Assembly: GCA_028875575.1 (NCBI GenBank)
Contig: JAPPDF010000100.1
Coordinates: 32,801-96,800, forward strand
Direction: 5' to 3'
Source: Acidobacteriota bacterium
GTDB taxonomy: Bacteria > Acidobacteriota > Terriglobia > Versatilivoradales > Versatilivoraceae
Length of the DNA stretch: 64,000 bases
Translations under genes and position numbers: made by a program
Part shown: positions 16,898 through 26,092 of the stretch, piece by piece
How the letters are laid out: each line of letters begins with the position of its first letter
Position numbering within the stretch: the first letter of the stretch is position 1
Notes under the pieces: generated by a model
Databases searched by the model: none
The model's input: the letters and a program-made list of their open reading frames with translations, nothing else
What the model was told of the DNA's origin: nothing

Positions 16898-17479
16898 ATG
16901 ACCCATGCCAATGTCATTGGTGGAACGCATTCGAAGATGGCCAGAGCGGTAGGGGTGTCGCTGGTGCTGGTCCTGTTGATGACGAGCAACGCCCCTGAGG
17001 CGGCTGCCGGATTCCGGGTGAAGCGGGACTGGACCAGGGTGCAGATCGTCACACCCGGGACACGCACCACCGTGCTGCTCTACAAGGACCGGGCCCCGCG
17101 AGGGAAGAGGAAGATCAAGGGCGTCTTCCACTCGGCTCGGAGCGATTCCGTCACCTTGCTGCTGCCGCGCGGTAAAACCCGCACGCTCCGCAAGCAGGAT
17201 GTGCGCAGGGTGCTGGTCCGGCGGCCCTTCAGGAAGCGCTACCAGGGATGGATCGCCGCGGGCGGCAGCAGCGCCTATACAGTGCCCATGGTGTTGCGTC
17301 CGGGCTCAGATCTCACTCCCAAGGGCACGTTGCTTGTGGCTGCCCTGTTCATCGCTGCGCCCACGGCCTTCGCATTTCTGGTGGCGCCCAGGATGGGGGG
17401 TATCTACAACGTGCCTCGCAACCACCGGAAGCGTCAAGAGAGTGGTTCCCAATCAGCGCCCAACCGCACAGGCTATTGA
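16898..17479 (+). CDS. Exported basic protein of unknown function
   Basis: The 193-residue protein has a signal peptide (SLVLVLLMTSNAPEAAA) and then a strongly basic region rich in Arg and Lys. The sequence VFHSARSDSVTLLL followed by RKQDVRRVLVRRP resembles a small SH3- or LSm-like beta barrel. Near the C-terminus is a hydrophobic stretch (LLVAALFIAAPTAFAFLV). The ATG at 16898 has an ideal AAAGGAGG site, which settles the start within a longer frame. Two related beta-barrel-like genes follow on the same strand. I do not recognise the family. Confidence 0.7.
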   Translation: MTHANVIGGTHSKMARAVGVSLVLVLLMTSNAPEAAAGFRVKRDWTRVQIVTPGTRTTVLLYKDRAPRGKRKIKGVFHSARSDSVTLLLPRGKTRTLRKQDVRRVLVRRPFRKRYQGWIAAGGSSAYTVPMVLRPGSDLTPKGTLLVAALFIAAPTAFAFLVAPRMGGIYNVPRNHRKRQESGSQSAPNRTGY

Positions 17480-17624
17480 TGCGAGCTGCTGAACAGACCT
17501 GGCAGATGGCTGCCGTGGGAGCTGGCCGGTCGTTTTACCGGGTAGCAGAGGCCTTGTTGGCCGGATGCGGAGAGGGTTTTCCCGAAAGGCCATCCAGTCT
17601 GATCCATCGGGGAGGGGGGATACC

Positions 17625-18149
17625 ATGACCAACACCAAAACAGGCAATGGGAGCCGGTTGAAGCTGGCCAAAGCCGCAGGAGTTCTCTTTCTGGTGGTTC
17701 TTGCGAACCTGCACCTGGAGGCACAGTCTCGCCCGGCGGAACTCCGCTTTCACCTGGGACGCGCCGCCTTCCCTAAGGCCTCCGAGCATCTCTCGGCCGG
17801 AGCTTCCTACCGCCACTACTTTGGAAAGCGCGGCTGGGCCCTCGAGCCGGAATACTCGTTCATGACCGTCATGAGCGAGAGATACCACCGGGACGACATG
17901 CTGATCCTGAACGTGGTCAAGGATCTCACCAGGCCGTCAAGGCGTTGGTCGCTCGACATGATCATGGGAGGGGGGATCTACTTCCATCGTACGAAAAGGC
18001 GTTTTTGGAAGGGACCGGGCGGGTTGGGATGGGGCATGGGACTCAAGATCTGGGGCAATGATCGCTTCTATATTTCTCCCCAATTCCGCATCGGGCATTC
18101 GCCGAGCTTTCGCTTCTCCGTCAATCTGGGGTTTGCGCCCCGTCGTTAG
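17625..18149 (+). CDS. Small outer-membrane beta-barrel-like protein
   Basis: The 174-residue protein has a signal peptide (AGVLFLVVLANLHLEAQ). It then has alternating hydrophobic/polar strands ending in FRFSVNLGFAPRR, as in small eight-strand barrels of the OmpA/OmpX/OmpW fold class. The ATG at 17625 follows a G-rich site. Its C-terminal strand pair (FYISPQFRIG ... FSVNLGFA) closely parallels that of the next gene (LFLAPEVRIG ... STVSVGFA). The two are therefore related and probably arose by duplication. Role unknown. Confidence 0.72.
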   Translation: MTNTKTGNGSRLKLAKAAGVLFLVVLANLHLEAQSRPAELRFHLGRAAFPKASEHLSAGASYRHYFGKRGWALEPEYSFMTVMSERYHRDDMLILNVVKDLTRPSRRWSLDMIMGGGIYFHRTKRRFWKGPGGLGWGMGLKIWGNDRFYISPQFRIGHSPSFRFSVNLGFAPRR

Positions 18150-18165
18150 ATTTCCTGGAGGTGTC

Positions 18166-18711
18166 ATGCGTCTATCAAAGCTGCTACTCGTGGGAATGGT
18201 CGCAACTCTTGTCCTGCTCGTCCAGCCTGTCTCTGCACAGCCGAACCGAGTCGACCTGCGGGCTCACTGGGGCTACATGTACCGCTTGGACGACACGCCG
18301 CCGGAAGCCTGGGCCGGAGGCGGATCGGTGACTGCCGCGGTCGGTCCGAGGCTTCGGGTCGGCCTCGAGGTTCTGCATGCCAATCTGTTCGGCAAATACG
18401 ACTTGTACAAGCAACGCGCCAGGCTCTTCCACCCCATGGTGGAGTACGAGTTCTTGTCGAATTCGCGTTTCAAACCCTTCATGGTCATCGGCGTCGGATA
18501 CACCCAGTACCGGTCGTGGCTGGCTGACCCCAGGGCCCATTTCGATCCCTCACTTCCCAAGCGCCATTGGGAAACGCAGGGACGCATTCACTATACGGCC
18601 GGCCTGGGCGCCCGCCTGTTCCTGACCAGGCGCCTGTTCCTGGCCCCGGAAGTCCGCATCGGCCTGGTCCCGGTGCTGCGATCGACGGTGTCTGTGGGGT
18701 TCGCCTTCTGA
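18166..18711 (+). CDS. Small outer-membrane beta-barrel-like protein, relative of the previous gene
   Basis: The 181-residue protein starts with a signal peptide (LLLVGMVATLVLLVQPVSAQ). Beta strands follow (VDLRAHWGYMYRL, PRLRVGLEVLHAN, FKPFMVIGVGYTQYR), and the last residues are SVGFAF, with the terminal Phe typical of outer-membrane barrels recognised by BamA. The ATG at 18166 has a good CTGGAGG site and lies 16 bp after the previous stop, so the two are co-transcribed. Its 3' end faces the DUF1501 gene 20 bp away. Confidence 0.75.
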   Translation: MRLSKLLLVGMVATLVLLVQPVSAQPNRVDLRAHWGYMYRLDDTPPEAWAGGGSVTAAVGPRLRVGLEVLHANLFGKYDLYKQRARLFHPMVEYEFLSNSRFKPFMVIGVGYTQYRSWLADPRAHFDPSLPKRHWETQGRIHYTAGLGARLFLTRRLFLAPEVRIGLVPVLRSTVSVGFAF

Positions 18712-18731
18712 GGCGGCACGGCGCGGGCACT

Positions 18732-20165
18732 TCAGGTCAGCACTTCCTGGATCACCCGGCCGTGGACGTCGGTCAGACGGAAGTCTCGGCCGCTGTAGCG
18801 GTAGGTCAGCTTTTCGTGGTCGAGGCCGAGCAGGTGCAGGACGGTGGCGTGCAGGTCGTGGACGTGGACCTTGTTCTCCACGGCCTTGAAGCCGAAGTCG
18901 TCGGTGCTCCCATAGGTCGTTCCGCCGCGCACGCCCGCGCCCGCCAGCCAGACCGAGAAGCCCCAATGGTTGTGGTCGCGGCCGTTCTGGACCACGCTGC
19001 CTCCGCTGGTCTCCACCACCGGGGTGCGGCCGAATTCGCTGCCGCAGATCACCAGCGTGTCTTCGAACAGGCCCCGGTCCTTCAGATCCTGCAGCAGGTT
19101 CGCCATGGCCGGATCGGCCTCCCGGGCCAGCCGTTGATGGGCCATGATGTCGTAGTGGCTGTCCCAGGGCTGGCCGGTGCCGAAATAGACCTGGACCACC
19201 CGAACACCTCTTTCCACCAGCCGCAGGGCCATGAGGCAGCCCTGGGCGAAATCGCTCTGCCCGTAGCGCTCCAGCGTGGCCGGATTCTCCTTGGAGAGGT
19301 CGAAGACCTCCGGGGCCTCCACCTGCATGCGGTAGGCGATTTCCATGGAGTGGATGCTGCCCTCCAACTGGGGATCGGCCGGGCGCTGCCGCCGGTGAAA
19401 ATGGTTGAGCCGGTGCAGCAGGTCCAGTTGGCGGCGCTGCTCCATCCGGGTCAGGTGGGAGTTTCGTATGTCATGGATGAGCTTGTCCGGGGTCGTTTGA
19501 TCGTTGGGGATGCGGGTTCCCTGGTAGACCGCCGGCAGGAAGGCCGAGTTCCAGAGGGGAACGCCCCCGGTGGGAGGACCTCCGGAGGGGCAGAGCACCA
19601 TGAAGCCCGGAAGATTGCGGTTTTCGGTGCCCAGTCCGTAGGTGATCCAGGAACCCAGGGAGGGCCGTCCCGGTTGCAGGTGGCCGCAGTTCATCAGGAA
19701 CATTCCGGGAGGATGGTTGGGAACCTCGGTGTGCATGGACCGGATCACACTGATGTCGTCGATGTGCCTGGCCGTTTCGGAGAAAAGCTCGCTGACTTCA
19801 ATCCCGCTCTGCCCGTATCTCTTGAACCGGAAGGGCGAGCGCATCAGGTTGCCGGTCTTGCGCTCGGTCTTGACGTACCCCCCCGGCATGGGCTGGCCGT
19901 GATGTCTGGTCAACTGAGGCTTGGGGTCGAAGGTGTCGACCTGCGAGAGTCCTCCGTTCATGAAGAGAAAGATGACCCGCTTGGCTCTGGCGGGAAAGTG
20001 GGTTGCCTTGACCGCCAGGGGATCGGCGGAAACGCTCGGCACAGAGGCGTGCAGCCGGGAGTTTCCGAGCAGACTGGCATAGCCGTAGAGGCCGAAGCCG
20101 CCGCCCATCATTCGGAGCAGATCGCGCCGACTCACCGCGAGTTGGGAGGTCTTGGGGATAGTCAT
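18732..20165 (-). CDS. Tat-exported DUF1501 protein
   Basis: The 477-residue protein opens with a twin-arginine signal (AVSRRDLLRMMGGGFGLYGY) and belongs to DUF1501, a family of the alkaline-phosphatase/sulfatase fold. Recognisable parts are VIFLFMNGGLSQVDTFDPKP, RSMHTEVPNHPPGMFLMNCG, VYFGTGQPWDSHYD, VICGSEFGRTPVVE and DHNHWGFSVWLAG. The ATG at 20165 is the only one placed just before the Tat motif; the frame upstream overlaps its partner gene and is not coding. It starts 14 bp after the DUF1549/DUF1553 gene, the usual pairing. The substrate is unknown; many such pairs are thought to act on complex polysaccharides. Confidence 0.9.
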   Translation of the reverse strand: MTIPKTSQLAVSRRDLLRMMGGGFGLYGYASLLGNSRLHASVPSVSADPLAVKATHFPARAKRVIFLFMNGGLSQVDTFDPKPQLTRHHGQPMPGGYVKTERKTGNLMRSPFRFKRYGQSGIEVSELFSETARHIDDISVIRSMHTEVPNHPPGMFLMNCGHLQPGRPSLGSWITYGLGTENRNLPGFMVLCPSGGPPTGGVPLWNSAFLPAVYQGTRIPNDQTTPDKLIHDIRNSHLTRMEQRRQLDLLHRLNHFHRRQRPADPQLEGSIHSMEIAYRMQVEAPEVFDLSKENPATLERYGQSDFAQGCLMALRLVERGVRVVQVYFGTGQPWDSHYDIMAHQRLAREADPAMANLLQDLKDRGLFEDTLVICGSEFGRTPVVETSGGSVVQNGRDHNHWGFSVWLAGAGVRGGTTYGSTDDFGFKAVENKVHVHDLHATVLHLLGLDHEKLTYRYSGRDFRLTDVHGRVIQEVLT

Positions 20166-20179
20166 GGAGTTTCCCTCAA

Positions 20180-23020
20180 TCAGTCCACGAACAAAAACTC
20201 GTTCGAGCTCAACAGGGTCTGCAGATATTGCCTCAACGGGTCGGTGGGTGAATGGTTCCGGACCTCGACCGAATCCATGAAGTTCAGAGCCAGTTGGCGT
20301 TCCTCCTGGGTGGCTTGGCGGCCGAAGATCAGTCGGTAGAACCGGTCGACCGTGCGGCCGTCCAGCCGGTTTCCCTTCCCGTGGACTCGATCCGCCAGAA
20401 TTCCGGCCTGCTCCCAGACCAGCTTGCTGTTGAGGAAGAAGAGCTTCTGCGAGGGCACGTTGGTGACGGCCCGCTGCTGGCTGCTCAAGCCGGGGTCGGG
20501 AAAGTCGAAAAGGGCCAGCATGCTGTCCAGCTTGGAACGATTCACTTGCCCGTAGACGCTCCGGCGTCGCGCATCCTTGGACAGATCCACCGAAGCTCCA
20601 CCGATGTCGGGACTCAGTGTTCCCGCGATTGCCAGGATGGAATCCCGTAGAGCCTCGGCGTCCAGCCGCCGCCGGTTGGCTCGCCACAGCAGCCGGTTTT
20701 CAGGGTCCTTGACAGCCGCCGCCTCCCGGTGGAGGCTGCTTTGCCGGTAGGTGGCCGACAGTAGAATCTCGCGGTGCAGGGCCTTGACCGAGTAGTTGCC
20801 CTGGATGAAACGGTGGGTCAGGTATTCCAGCAGCTCCGGATGAGTGGGTGGCGTGCCCAGCCGGCCGAAATTGCCGGGGGTTCGGACGATGCCCTGTCCG
20901 AAGTGGTTCTGCCAGAGGCGATTGACCATGACCCGAGCCGACAGGGGATGGGCGGCTATGGCCTCGGCCAGTTGCAGGCGACCGCTTCCCTGGTCAAGAG
21001 GTTGAGGCCTTCCGTCGCCGAGCACGGTCAGGAAGCGGCGCGGGGTGGTATCGCCCAGGTCGTAGGGATTGCCCCGGACGTGGATGCGGGAATCACCGGG
21101 ACGGGCAGAGTCGGCCATCCCGTGGATATAGGCATAGGCAGAGGGGCTGCCGCTCTTCAACCCCTCCAGCCTGGAGCGCAATGTCGTCAGATAGGTCTTC
21201 CATTCGCCCTTCAGGTAACTTTCCAGTTTTTTGTCCTGCAGTCGGAACAGGCCGTACTCCTCCTTCATGAAGCTGTTGGTCAGGTCGGTCGCCCCGAACA
21301 AATCCAGCCAGAGAATGTACCTTTCACGGACGATGGGTTCGAGCGTCAGCTCGCAGATGTGGCAGAAATCTTCGACCATAAACCCGTTGGGAAGGTAGAC
21401 GGCCGTCTCGGGGTCCACTTTCGGCTTGTTGGACTCCAGGATGATGTGATTCTTCTCATCGGCTTCCTTCTTCTCGGCGAAGACGGCCAGGGCCAGCGCC
21501 TGAAAGTCCTCGGCGATCCTCGTGGCTTCCGCCGGGGTTCCACCGCGGGCCCTCAGGTCGTCCCAGGCCTGCAGGTAGGGGTGCTGCCTTTCCTCGGAGG
21601 TCAGGTAAGCGAACCAGGCTTCCAGCAACTCGGGGTCGATTTTCTTGGCTTGGGCCAATTCGGCGCGGGAGAGGTCCGGATCCTGCAGCGATTTCCAGGT
21701 CGCCAGCAGATATCGCGAGGTCTTCCAGGCCAGCATTTCGCTGAGCTGGATGGACTGCTCATCGAGAAATTTCTTGATCGAGTCCTCCAGCGCCTTCACC
21801 TTCTTGTCGTGCTCCCGGTAAGCCTCGACGGTCTCCTCGGGCGCCAGCGGATACTCCCGGTAGACCGTGCTGGCCATGATCCCGTCCAATGCCCAGTAAT
21901 CCTTGAAGGCGATGGGGTCGTACTTGTGGTCGTGGCAGCGGGCGCAGCCCACCGTCAGACCCAGGAATCCACGCGAGATGGCGTCGATGCGGTCGAAGCG
22001 TTCGTCGGCCCGGGCCTGGGGAGCCTGCACGGCGCCGTAATACCAGACTCCCAGGCTGAGGAATCCTGTCCCGGCCAGCAGCCCGTCCCTGTCCTCCCGC
22101 TGCATCAGGTCTCCGGCGATCTGAGCCTTGACGAAAAGGTCGTAGGGCATGTCCCGGTTGAAGGCCTGGATCACCCAGTCGCGGTAGCGCCAGGCGTTGG
22201 GATATCGAGAATTTCCCGCGGGGCCGTAGAGGTCATCCTCTGCATAGCGTGCCACGTCCAGCCAGTAGCGCCCCCATCGTTCCCCGTAGTGGGGGGATTC
22301 CAGCAAGCGATCCACCAGCCTGGACCAGGCCTGCGGGGACCGATCCTGCAAGAAGGCATCCACCTCCGCCGGGGTGGGAGGCAAGCCGATAAGGTTGTAG
22401 CTCAGCCGCCGGATCAGCTCTCGACGGCCGGCCTCAGGAGACGGTTTGAGGCCCGCGTCTTCCAGGCCGGCCAGGACGAAGCGATCGATGGCCGTGCGGG
22501 CCCAGCGCATGTCCTGGACCGCGGGCAGGGCAGGGGAGCGAACCGGAAGAAAAGCCCAGTATTGCCGGTCCTTTTCCGTGATTTCGAACTCCCGGTCATC
22601 GGAAACGGGCGGAACCTCGACCGGGGTCCGGGGCCAGGGCGCACCCATCTCGACCCAGCGAATGAGGTCGGCGATCTGCTGCTGAGGGAGTTTCTCTCCC
22701 AGCGGCATTTGCAGGCGGGAGTGGGTATGATCCACGGCCTGGATCAGGAGGCTCTCCGCCGGTTTTCCGGGGACGACGGCGGGCCCCAGGGTTCCCCCCT
22801 GGATCAGAGCCTGCCGGGAGTTCACCTTGAGTCCGCTGCTGGCCGTTTCGCTGTGGCAGCTATAGCACTTCTCCACCAGCAGAGGGCGTATGCGGAGCTC
22901 AAAGAAGTCTTCCGAGTCGGCTACGGCACCGGCGCCGGGGGCGGCGGCGCCCAGGGCCAGAAACGCAAGCATCAGGCCCAGGCGACTCACCCGTTCGCAA
23001 ACCGGCCGCTTGGGTTCCAT
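20180..23020 (-). CDS. Cytochrome-type DUF1549/DUF1553 protein (PSCyt1)
   Basis: The 946-residue exported protein has a signal peptide (LGLMLAFLALGAAAPGAGA). A haem-binding CYSCH follows (about residue 57, in LLVEKCYSCHSE), the PSCyt1 type common in Planctomycetota and Acidobacteriota. Next are DUF1549 (DRFVLAGLEDAGLKPSPEAG to GERWGRYWLDVARYAEDD) and a central region with a second CxxCH (GCARCHDHKYDPI). DUF1553 closes the protein (LAEAIAAHPLSARVMVNRLW to LLSSNEFLFVD). I start at the ATG at 23020; another in-frame ATG at 23125 is possible. It is transcribed ahead of the DUF1501 gene. A redox or oxidative step on a polymer outside the cell is plausible but unproven. Confidence 0.9.
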   Translation of the reverse strand: MEPKRPVCERVSRLGLMLAFLALGAAAPGAGAVADSEDFFELRIRPLLVEKCYSCHSETASSGLKVNSRQALIQGGTLGPAVVPGKPAESLLIQAVDHTHSRLQMPLGEKLPQQQIADLIRWVEMGAPWPRTPVEVPPVSDDREFEITEKDRQYWAFLPVRSPALPAVQDMRWARTAIDRFVLAGLEDAGLKPSPEAGRRELIRRLSYNLIGLPPTPAEVDAFLQDRSPQAWSRLVDRLLESPHYGERWGRYWLDVARYAEDDLYGPAGNSRYPNAWRYRDWVIQAFNRDMPYDLFVKAQIAGDLMQREDRDGLLAGTGFLSLGVWYYGAVQAPQARADERFDRIDAISRGFLGLTVGCARCHDHKYDPIAFKDYWALDGIMASTVYREYPLAPEETVEAYREHDKKVKALEDSIKKFLDEQSIQLSEMLAWKTSRYLLATWKSLQDPDLSRAELAQAKKIDPELLEAWFAYLTSEERQHPYLQAWDDLRARGGTPAEATRIAEDFQALALAVFAEKKEADEKNHIILESNKPKVDPETAVYLPNGFMVEDFCHICELTLEPIVRERYILWLDLFGATDLTNSFMKEEYGLFRLQDKKLESYLKGEWKTYLTTLRSRLEGLKSGSPSAYAYIHGMADSARPGDSRIHVRGNPYDLGDTTPRRFLTVLGDGRPQPLDQGSGRLQLAEAIAAHPLSARVMVNRLWQNHFGQGIVRTPGNFGRLGTPPTHPELLEYLTHRFIQGNYSVKALHREILLSATYRQSSLHREAAAVKDPENRLLWRANRRRLDAEALRDSILAIAGTLSPDIGGASVDLSKDARRRSVYGQVNRSKLDSMLALFDFPDPGLSSQQRAVTNVPSQKLFFLNSKLVWEQAGILADRVHGKGNRLDGRTVDRFYRLIFGRQATQEERQLALNFMDSVEVRNHSPTDPLRQYLQTLLSSNEFLFVD

Positions 23021-23335
23021 CAACCCATTCCCCGGACAAGGCCTCGGCAACGTGCGATTCAACCCTGTGCCCAGGGCCTGCAATAATCCAAGGCGTTGGA
23101 TGGTAATCATGAGGCAGGAATGCATCCCCTGAGGGCGATTGGTGCGGCTAAAGGCTTATGATAGCATTATTTGCTCGCGCCGGCGGGCTGTTCCGGCGGA
23201 AGAATCCACCCCTCTCCGATCCGGCCGGCTCGTGAGTCTTTCCGCTGAAAGTGCGGCTGCCATCTTCCGTGGCCGGTTTCGCCCACTCAAGGGCGTCCAT
23301 GTTCCAATAAACCACCCCCAAAGGAGGCTGTGGTT
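23021..23335. other. 315-bp divergent gap, nothing assigned
   Basis: This gap separates the minus-strand DUF1549/DUF1553 gene from the plus-strand sialidase-like gene. It must hold promoters for both, but I could not assign boxes with confidence. Only the AAAGGAGG ribosome site before 23336 is clear. Confidence 0.4.
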
Positions 23336-24403
23336 ATGCCAAGTATCGAGATCCTAGACTCCGGCATCATCGACAACCGGGATTCATCATTTCCCACCCT
23401 GGTCCGACTGGACAACGGGGATATCCTGGCCGGCTTTACGGTCGGCGGAGGGCCGAGCGTCACCGGAGGAACCGACCTGGCTCGCTCCACCGACAACGGC
23501 AGGTCCTGGAGCCTGCAGGGGACGATCCTGGAGCCCGGCGACAATCCACGCACCACCAATTCGCTGCGCTTGAGCCGTACTCCGCAGGGCATGGTGATCG
23601 CCTATGGCACGCGGGCCTATCCGCCGGAAGAGAAGAAGCAGTTCGGAAGCGCCACCCGAAAAGACCCCATCCTTTGTCTCTCACGAGACCAGGGCAAGAC
23701 CTGGACCGACCCCCAACTGCTGCCGGCCTCCATTCCCGGCCCTTTTGAAATTGCCAGCCCCATCATCGTCACCAGGAACGGCAACTGGCTGGCGCCGGCT
23801 GCGACCCTCACTGAGCAGGAGCGGCTCGGAGAACGGCTGGTGATGTTCATCTCCGAGGATGAGGGAAAGACCTGGCCCCGCACCTCGGTGGCGATGAAGG
23901 ATCCGGAAGGAGTCAAGGGATTTTTCGAGCAGAAGCTGACCCGGCTCGACGGGGACCGGGTGATGGCGGTGTCCTGGACGCTGCGCATGGGCGACTACTC
24001 CGACTTCGAGGACCATTTCGTCATATCCGACGACGGCGGGGAAACCTGGGGGCCGTTGCGGTCCACGGGGATCCGGGGGCAGACCATGACCCCCATCTGG
24101 CTGGGCGAAGACCGCTTGCTGGTTCTCTACAACCGGCGATACGGAAAGCAGGGCGTTATCGCCTGCCTGGTGCGTTTCACCGACGACTCCTGGACGCTGG
24201 ACTGTGAAGAAACTCTCTGGGACGCGCAGGCTTCCCGGGAAGCCCCGCAGGAAGCCGACGGAATCAACGAGCTGGAGACCTTCGCCTTCGGCTTGCCCTC
24301 GGCCATCGCGCTGGACCGGGAGACCCTGCTCTGCGTCCATTGGTGCATGGAACAGGAAAAGTTCGGCATTCGCTGGACCCGGGTCCGGGTCGGCTGGGAT
24401 TGA
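23336..24403 (+). CDS. BNR-repeat sialidase-like protein
   Basis: The 355-residue protein folds as a six-bladed propeller. Four Asp-boxes (S-x-D-x-G-x-T/S-W) are visible: STDNGRSWS, SRDQGKTWT, SEDEGKTWP and SDDGGETWG. No signal peptide is seen, so it may be cytoplasmic. Catalytic residues of true sialidases (Arg triad, Tyr, Glu) were not all identified, so exo-alpha-sialidase activity is not certain; many family members act on other sugars. AAAGGAGG lies about 9 bp before the ATG at 23336 and favours it over a GTG at 23330. The homoserine-dehydrogenase-like gene follows after a repeat-bearing gap. Confidence 0.88.
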   Translation: MPSIEILDSGIIDNRDSSFPTLVRLDNGDILAGFTVGGGPSVTGGTDLARSTDNGRSWSLQGTILEPGDNPRTTNSLRLSRTPQGMVIAYGTRAYPPEEKKQFGSATRKDPILCLSRDQGKTWTDPQLLPASIPGPFEIASPIIVTRNGNWLAPAATLTEQERLGERLVMFISEDEGKTWPRTSVAMKDPEGVKGFFEQKLTRLDGDRVMAVSWTLRMGDYSDFEDHFVISDDGGETWGPLRSTGIRGQTMTPIWLGEDRLLVLYNRRYGKQGVIACLVRFTDDSWTLDCEETLWDAQASREAPQEADGINELETFAFGLPSAIALDRETLLCVHWCMEQEKFGIRWTRVRVGWD

Positions 24404-24430
24404 GCCGGGCATTGCGATTTCGGGCCGAAG

Positions 24431-24620
24431 GCAAAAGAGATATCCACGAAGGACCACGAAGAACGGCGAAGGGCCACGAAGTAATGATGGATGAATTGTT
24501 GATCGCTGAATGTCGATTGGGGAGTTACACGGACTGAATGCGCCTCAGATCCAACAATCGCAATTTGCCTTACGTGGATTGACGGGACCACCCGGGAGCG
24601 CGGGCGTCCCGCCCGCATGC
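24431..24620. repeat. Partial copy of the dispersed CCACGAAG / GGGCGTCCCGCCC element
   Basis: The left part (24431-24482) repeats ccacgaag three times. The right part (24587-24620) is a single arm, cacccgggagcgcgggcg and onward, identical over about 30 bases to the arms at 44702 and 49649. The arm contains a gcgggc/gcccgc hairpin followed by seven T residues, so it may also end transcription of the sialidase-like gene. The remainder of the 332-bp gap is featureless. Confidence 0.7.
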
Positions 24621-24735
24621 TCTTTTTTTAGCCGCCTCTGAACTTCGCTGCGAGCCACCCTGTCGGCTGACGGAACCGTACCGATTCACGATACCTGACT
24701 CACTCGTCAATGTCGTATCGACTCAAGAGATCCGA

Positions 24736-26088
24736 ATGAGACGTTCCTTGTTGCAGGAATTGGCTGCACGGGCCGAGGCGGGCACACCGCTCCGGGTCGG
24801 AGTGATCGGGGCGGGGAAGTTCGCCACCATGTTCTTCAGCCAGGCCCGCCGCCTGAACGGGCTGCACTTGGCGGGAGTGGTGGATCTCGCGAGGGACAAG
24901 GCGAGTCAGGCCCTTCGGCGGGCCGGTTGGCCTGCCGAGCAATTGGGGGCCAGAAACCTGCAGGAGGCGATGAAAGCGGGGACGACCTGGCTTTCGGAAG
25001 ACTCCGAGGTGCTGTTGTCGGCTGAGGGCGTGGATGTCATCGTGGAAAGCACGGGCGATCCGGTCGCGGGAATCCGGCACGCCCTTGGAGCCATCGAGCA
25101 CGGCAAGCACCTGGTCATGGTCAACGTGGAAGCCGACGTGGTGGCCGGCCCCCTATTGGCCCAACGGGCTCGGCGGGCCGGCGTCGTCTACAGCCTGGCT
25201 TACGGCGACCAGCCGGCGCTGATCTGCGAATTGGTGGATTGGGCCCGGTGCAGCGGCTTCGAGGTGGTGTGCGCGGGCAAGGGGACCAAGTATCTGCCAC
25301 AATTTCACGCCTCCACCCCGGACACCGTATGGGAACACTATGGATTCAGCCAGGACAAGGTGGCGGGTGGCGAGCTCAATCCGAGAATGTTCAACTCCTT
25401 TCTGGATGGCACCAAGTCGGCGATCGAAATGGCTGCCGTGGCCAACGCCACCGGGCTTCGCCCCCAGGCGGAAGGCCTGAATTTCCCCCCTTGCGGGCAG
25501 GATCGGCTTGCGGAGGTTTGCCGCCCGCGCTCCAGCGGGGGGTGTCTGTCTCGCGCGGGAACCGTCGAGATCGTCTCCAGCCTGGAAAGAGATGGCCGTC
25601 CCGTGTCCGGAGACCTGCGCTGGGGTGTCTACGTCACCTTTGAGGCGCCCAACGACTATGTCAAGGAATGCTTTACCGAATATGGTCTACAGACCGATGC
25701 CAGCAGCAGATACGCGGCCCTCTACCGGCCGGTTCACCTGGTGGGAATGGAGCTTTCGGTCAGTGTGCTCAAGGCTGGACTGGCCGGAGAAGCAACCGGA
25801 TGCCCTAGCGCACTTGTCGGGGATGTGGTGGCCACTGCCAAGCGGGATCTCTCGGCCGGCGAGGTACTCGACGGAGAGGGTGGCTATACCGTTTACGGCA
25901 GGCTGCAACCCTCGGCCGCGGCCGCACCATTTGGAGGCCTTCCCATCGGCCTGGCCCACAAAGTGACCCTCCTCAACGACATTCCCGCCGGCAGCCCCAT
26001 CGGCTGGTCCGACGTGCGCTACGACCCGGCCAATCCCGCCGTCCTCATCCGCAGGGAAATGGAAAGGACGTTTCCCGCGGCGGACTGA
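24736..26088 (+). CDS. NAD(P)-dependent oxidoreductase with C-terminal SAF domain (homoserine-dehydrogenase-like)
   Basis: The 450-residue protein has a Rossmann nucleotide site (RVGVIGAGKFATMFF, about residues 19-33), VVDLARDK at the end of strand two and VIVESTGDPVAGIRHA. Further on come LVMVNVEADVVAGP and a catalytic-type region YGDQPALICELVDWAR. The C-terminus (ATAKRDLSAGEVLDGEGGYT to VTLLNDIPAGSPI) is a SAF domain as in antifreeze-like and UxaA/SAF proteins. This two-domain form is the predicted homoserine dehydrogenase group (COG4091), whose true substrate is not established; it is not the threonine-pathway enzyme by context. It stands alone on this strand. Confidence 0.82.
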   Translation: MRRSLLQELAARAEAGTPLRVGVIGAGKFATMFFSQARRLNGLHLAGVVDLARDKASQALRRAGWPAEQLGARNLQEAMKAGTTWLSEDSEVLLSAEGVDVIVESTGDPVAGIRHALGAIEHGKHLVMVNVEADVVAGPLLAQRARRAGVVYSLAYGDQPALICELVDWARCSGFEVVCAGKGTKYLPQFHASTPDTVWEHYGFSQDKVAGGELNPRMFNSFLDGTKSAIEMAAVANATGLRPQAEGLNFPPCGQDRLAEVCRPRSSGGCLSRAGTVEIVSSLERDGRPVSGDLRWGVYVTFEAPNDYVKECFTEYGLQTDASSRYAALYRPVHLVGMELSVSVLKAGLAGEATGCPSALVGDVVATAKRDLSAGEVLDGEGGYTVYGRLQPSAAAAPFGGLPIGLAHKVTLLNDIPAGSPIGWSDVRYDPANPAVLIRREMERTFPAAD

Positions 26089-26092
26089 ACTC

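Noticed and set aside
20166-20687. Upstream extension of the DUF1501 reading frame
   Set aside because: It overlaps the end of the DUF1549/DUF1553 gene, and the Tat signal directly follows the ATG at 20165.
20774-23086. 770-codon open frame on the plus strand opposite the DUF1549/DUF1553 gene
   Set aside because: It lies wholly antisense to a gene with clear haem and domain motifs. Its product has no recognisable domain and is rich in Gly, Gln and Val as expected from GC-rich antisense frames.
24431-24482. Short CRISPR-like array of ccacgaag repeats
   Set aside because: Units are only 8 bases, spacing is irregular, and the same motif occurs as part of a dispersed element.
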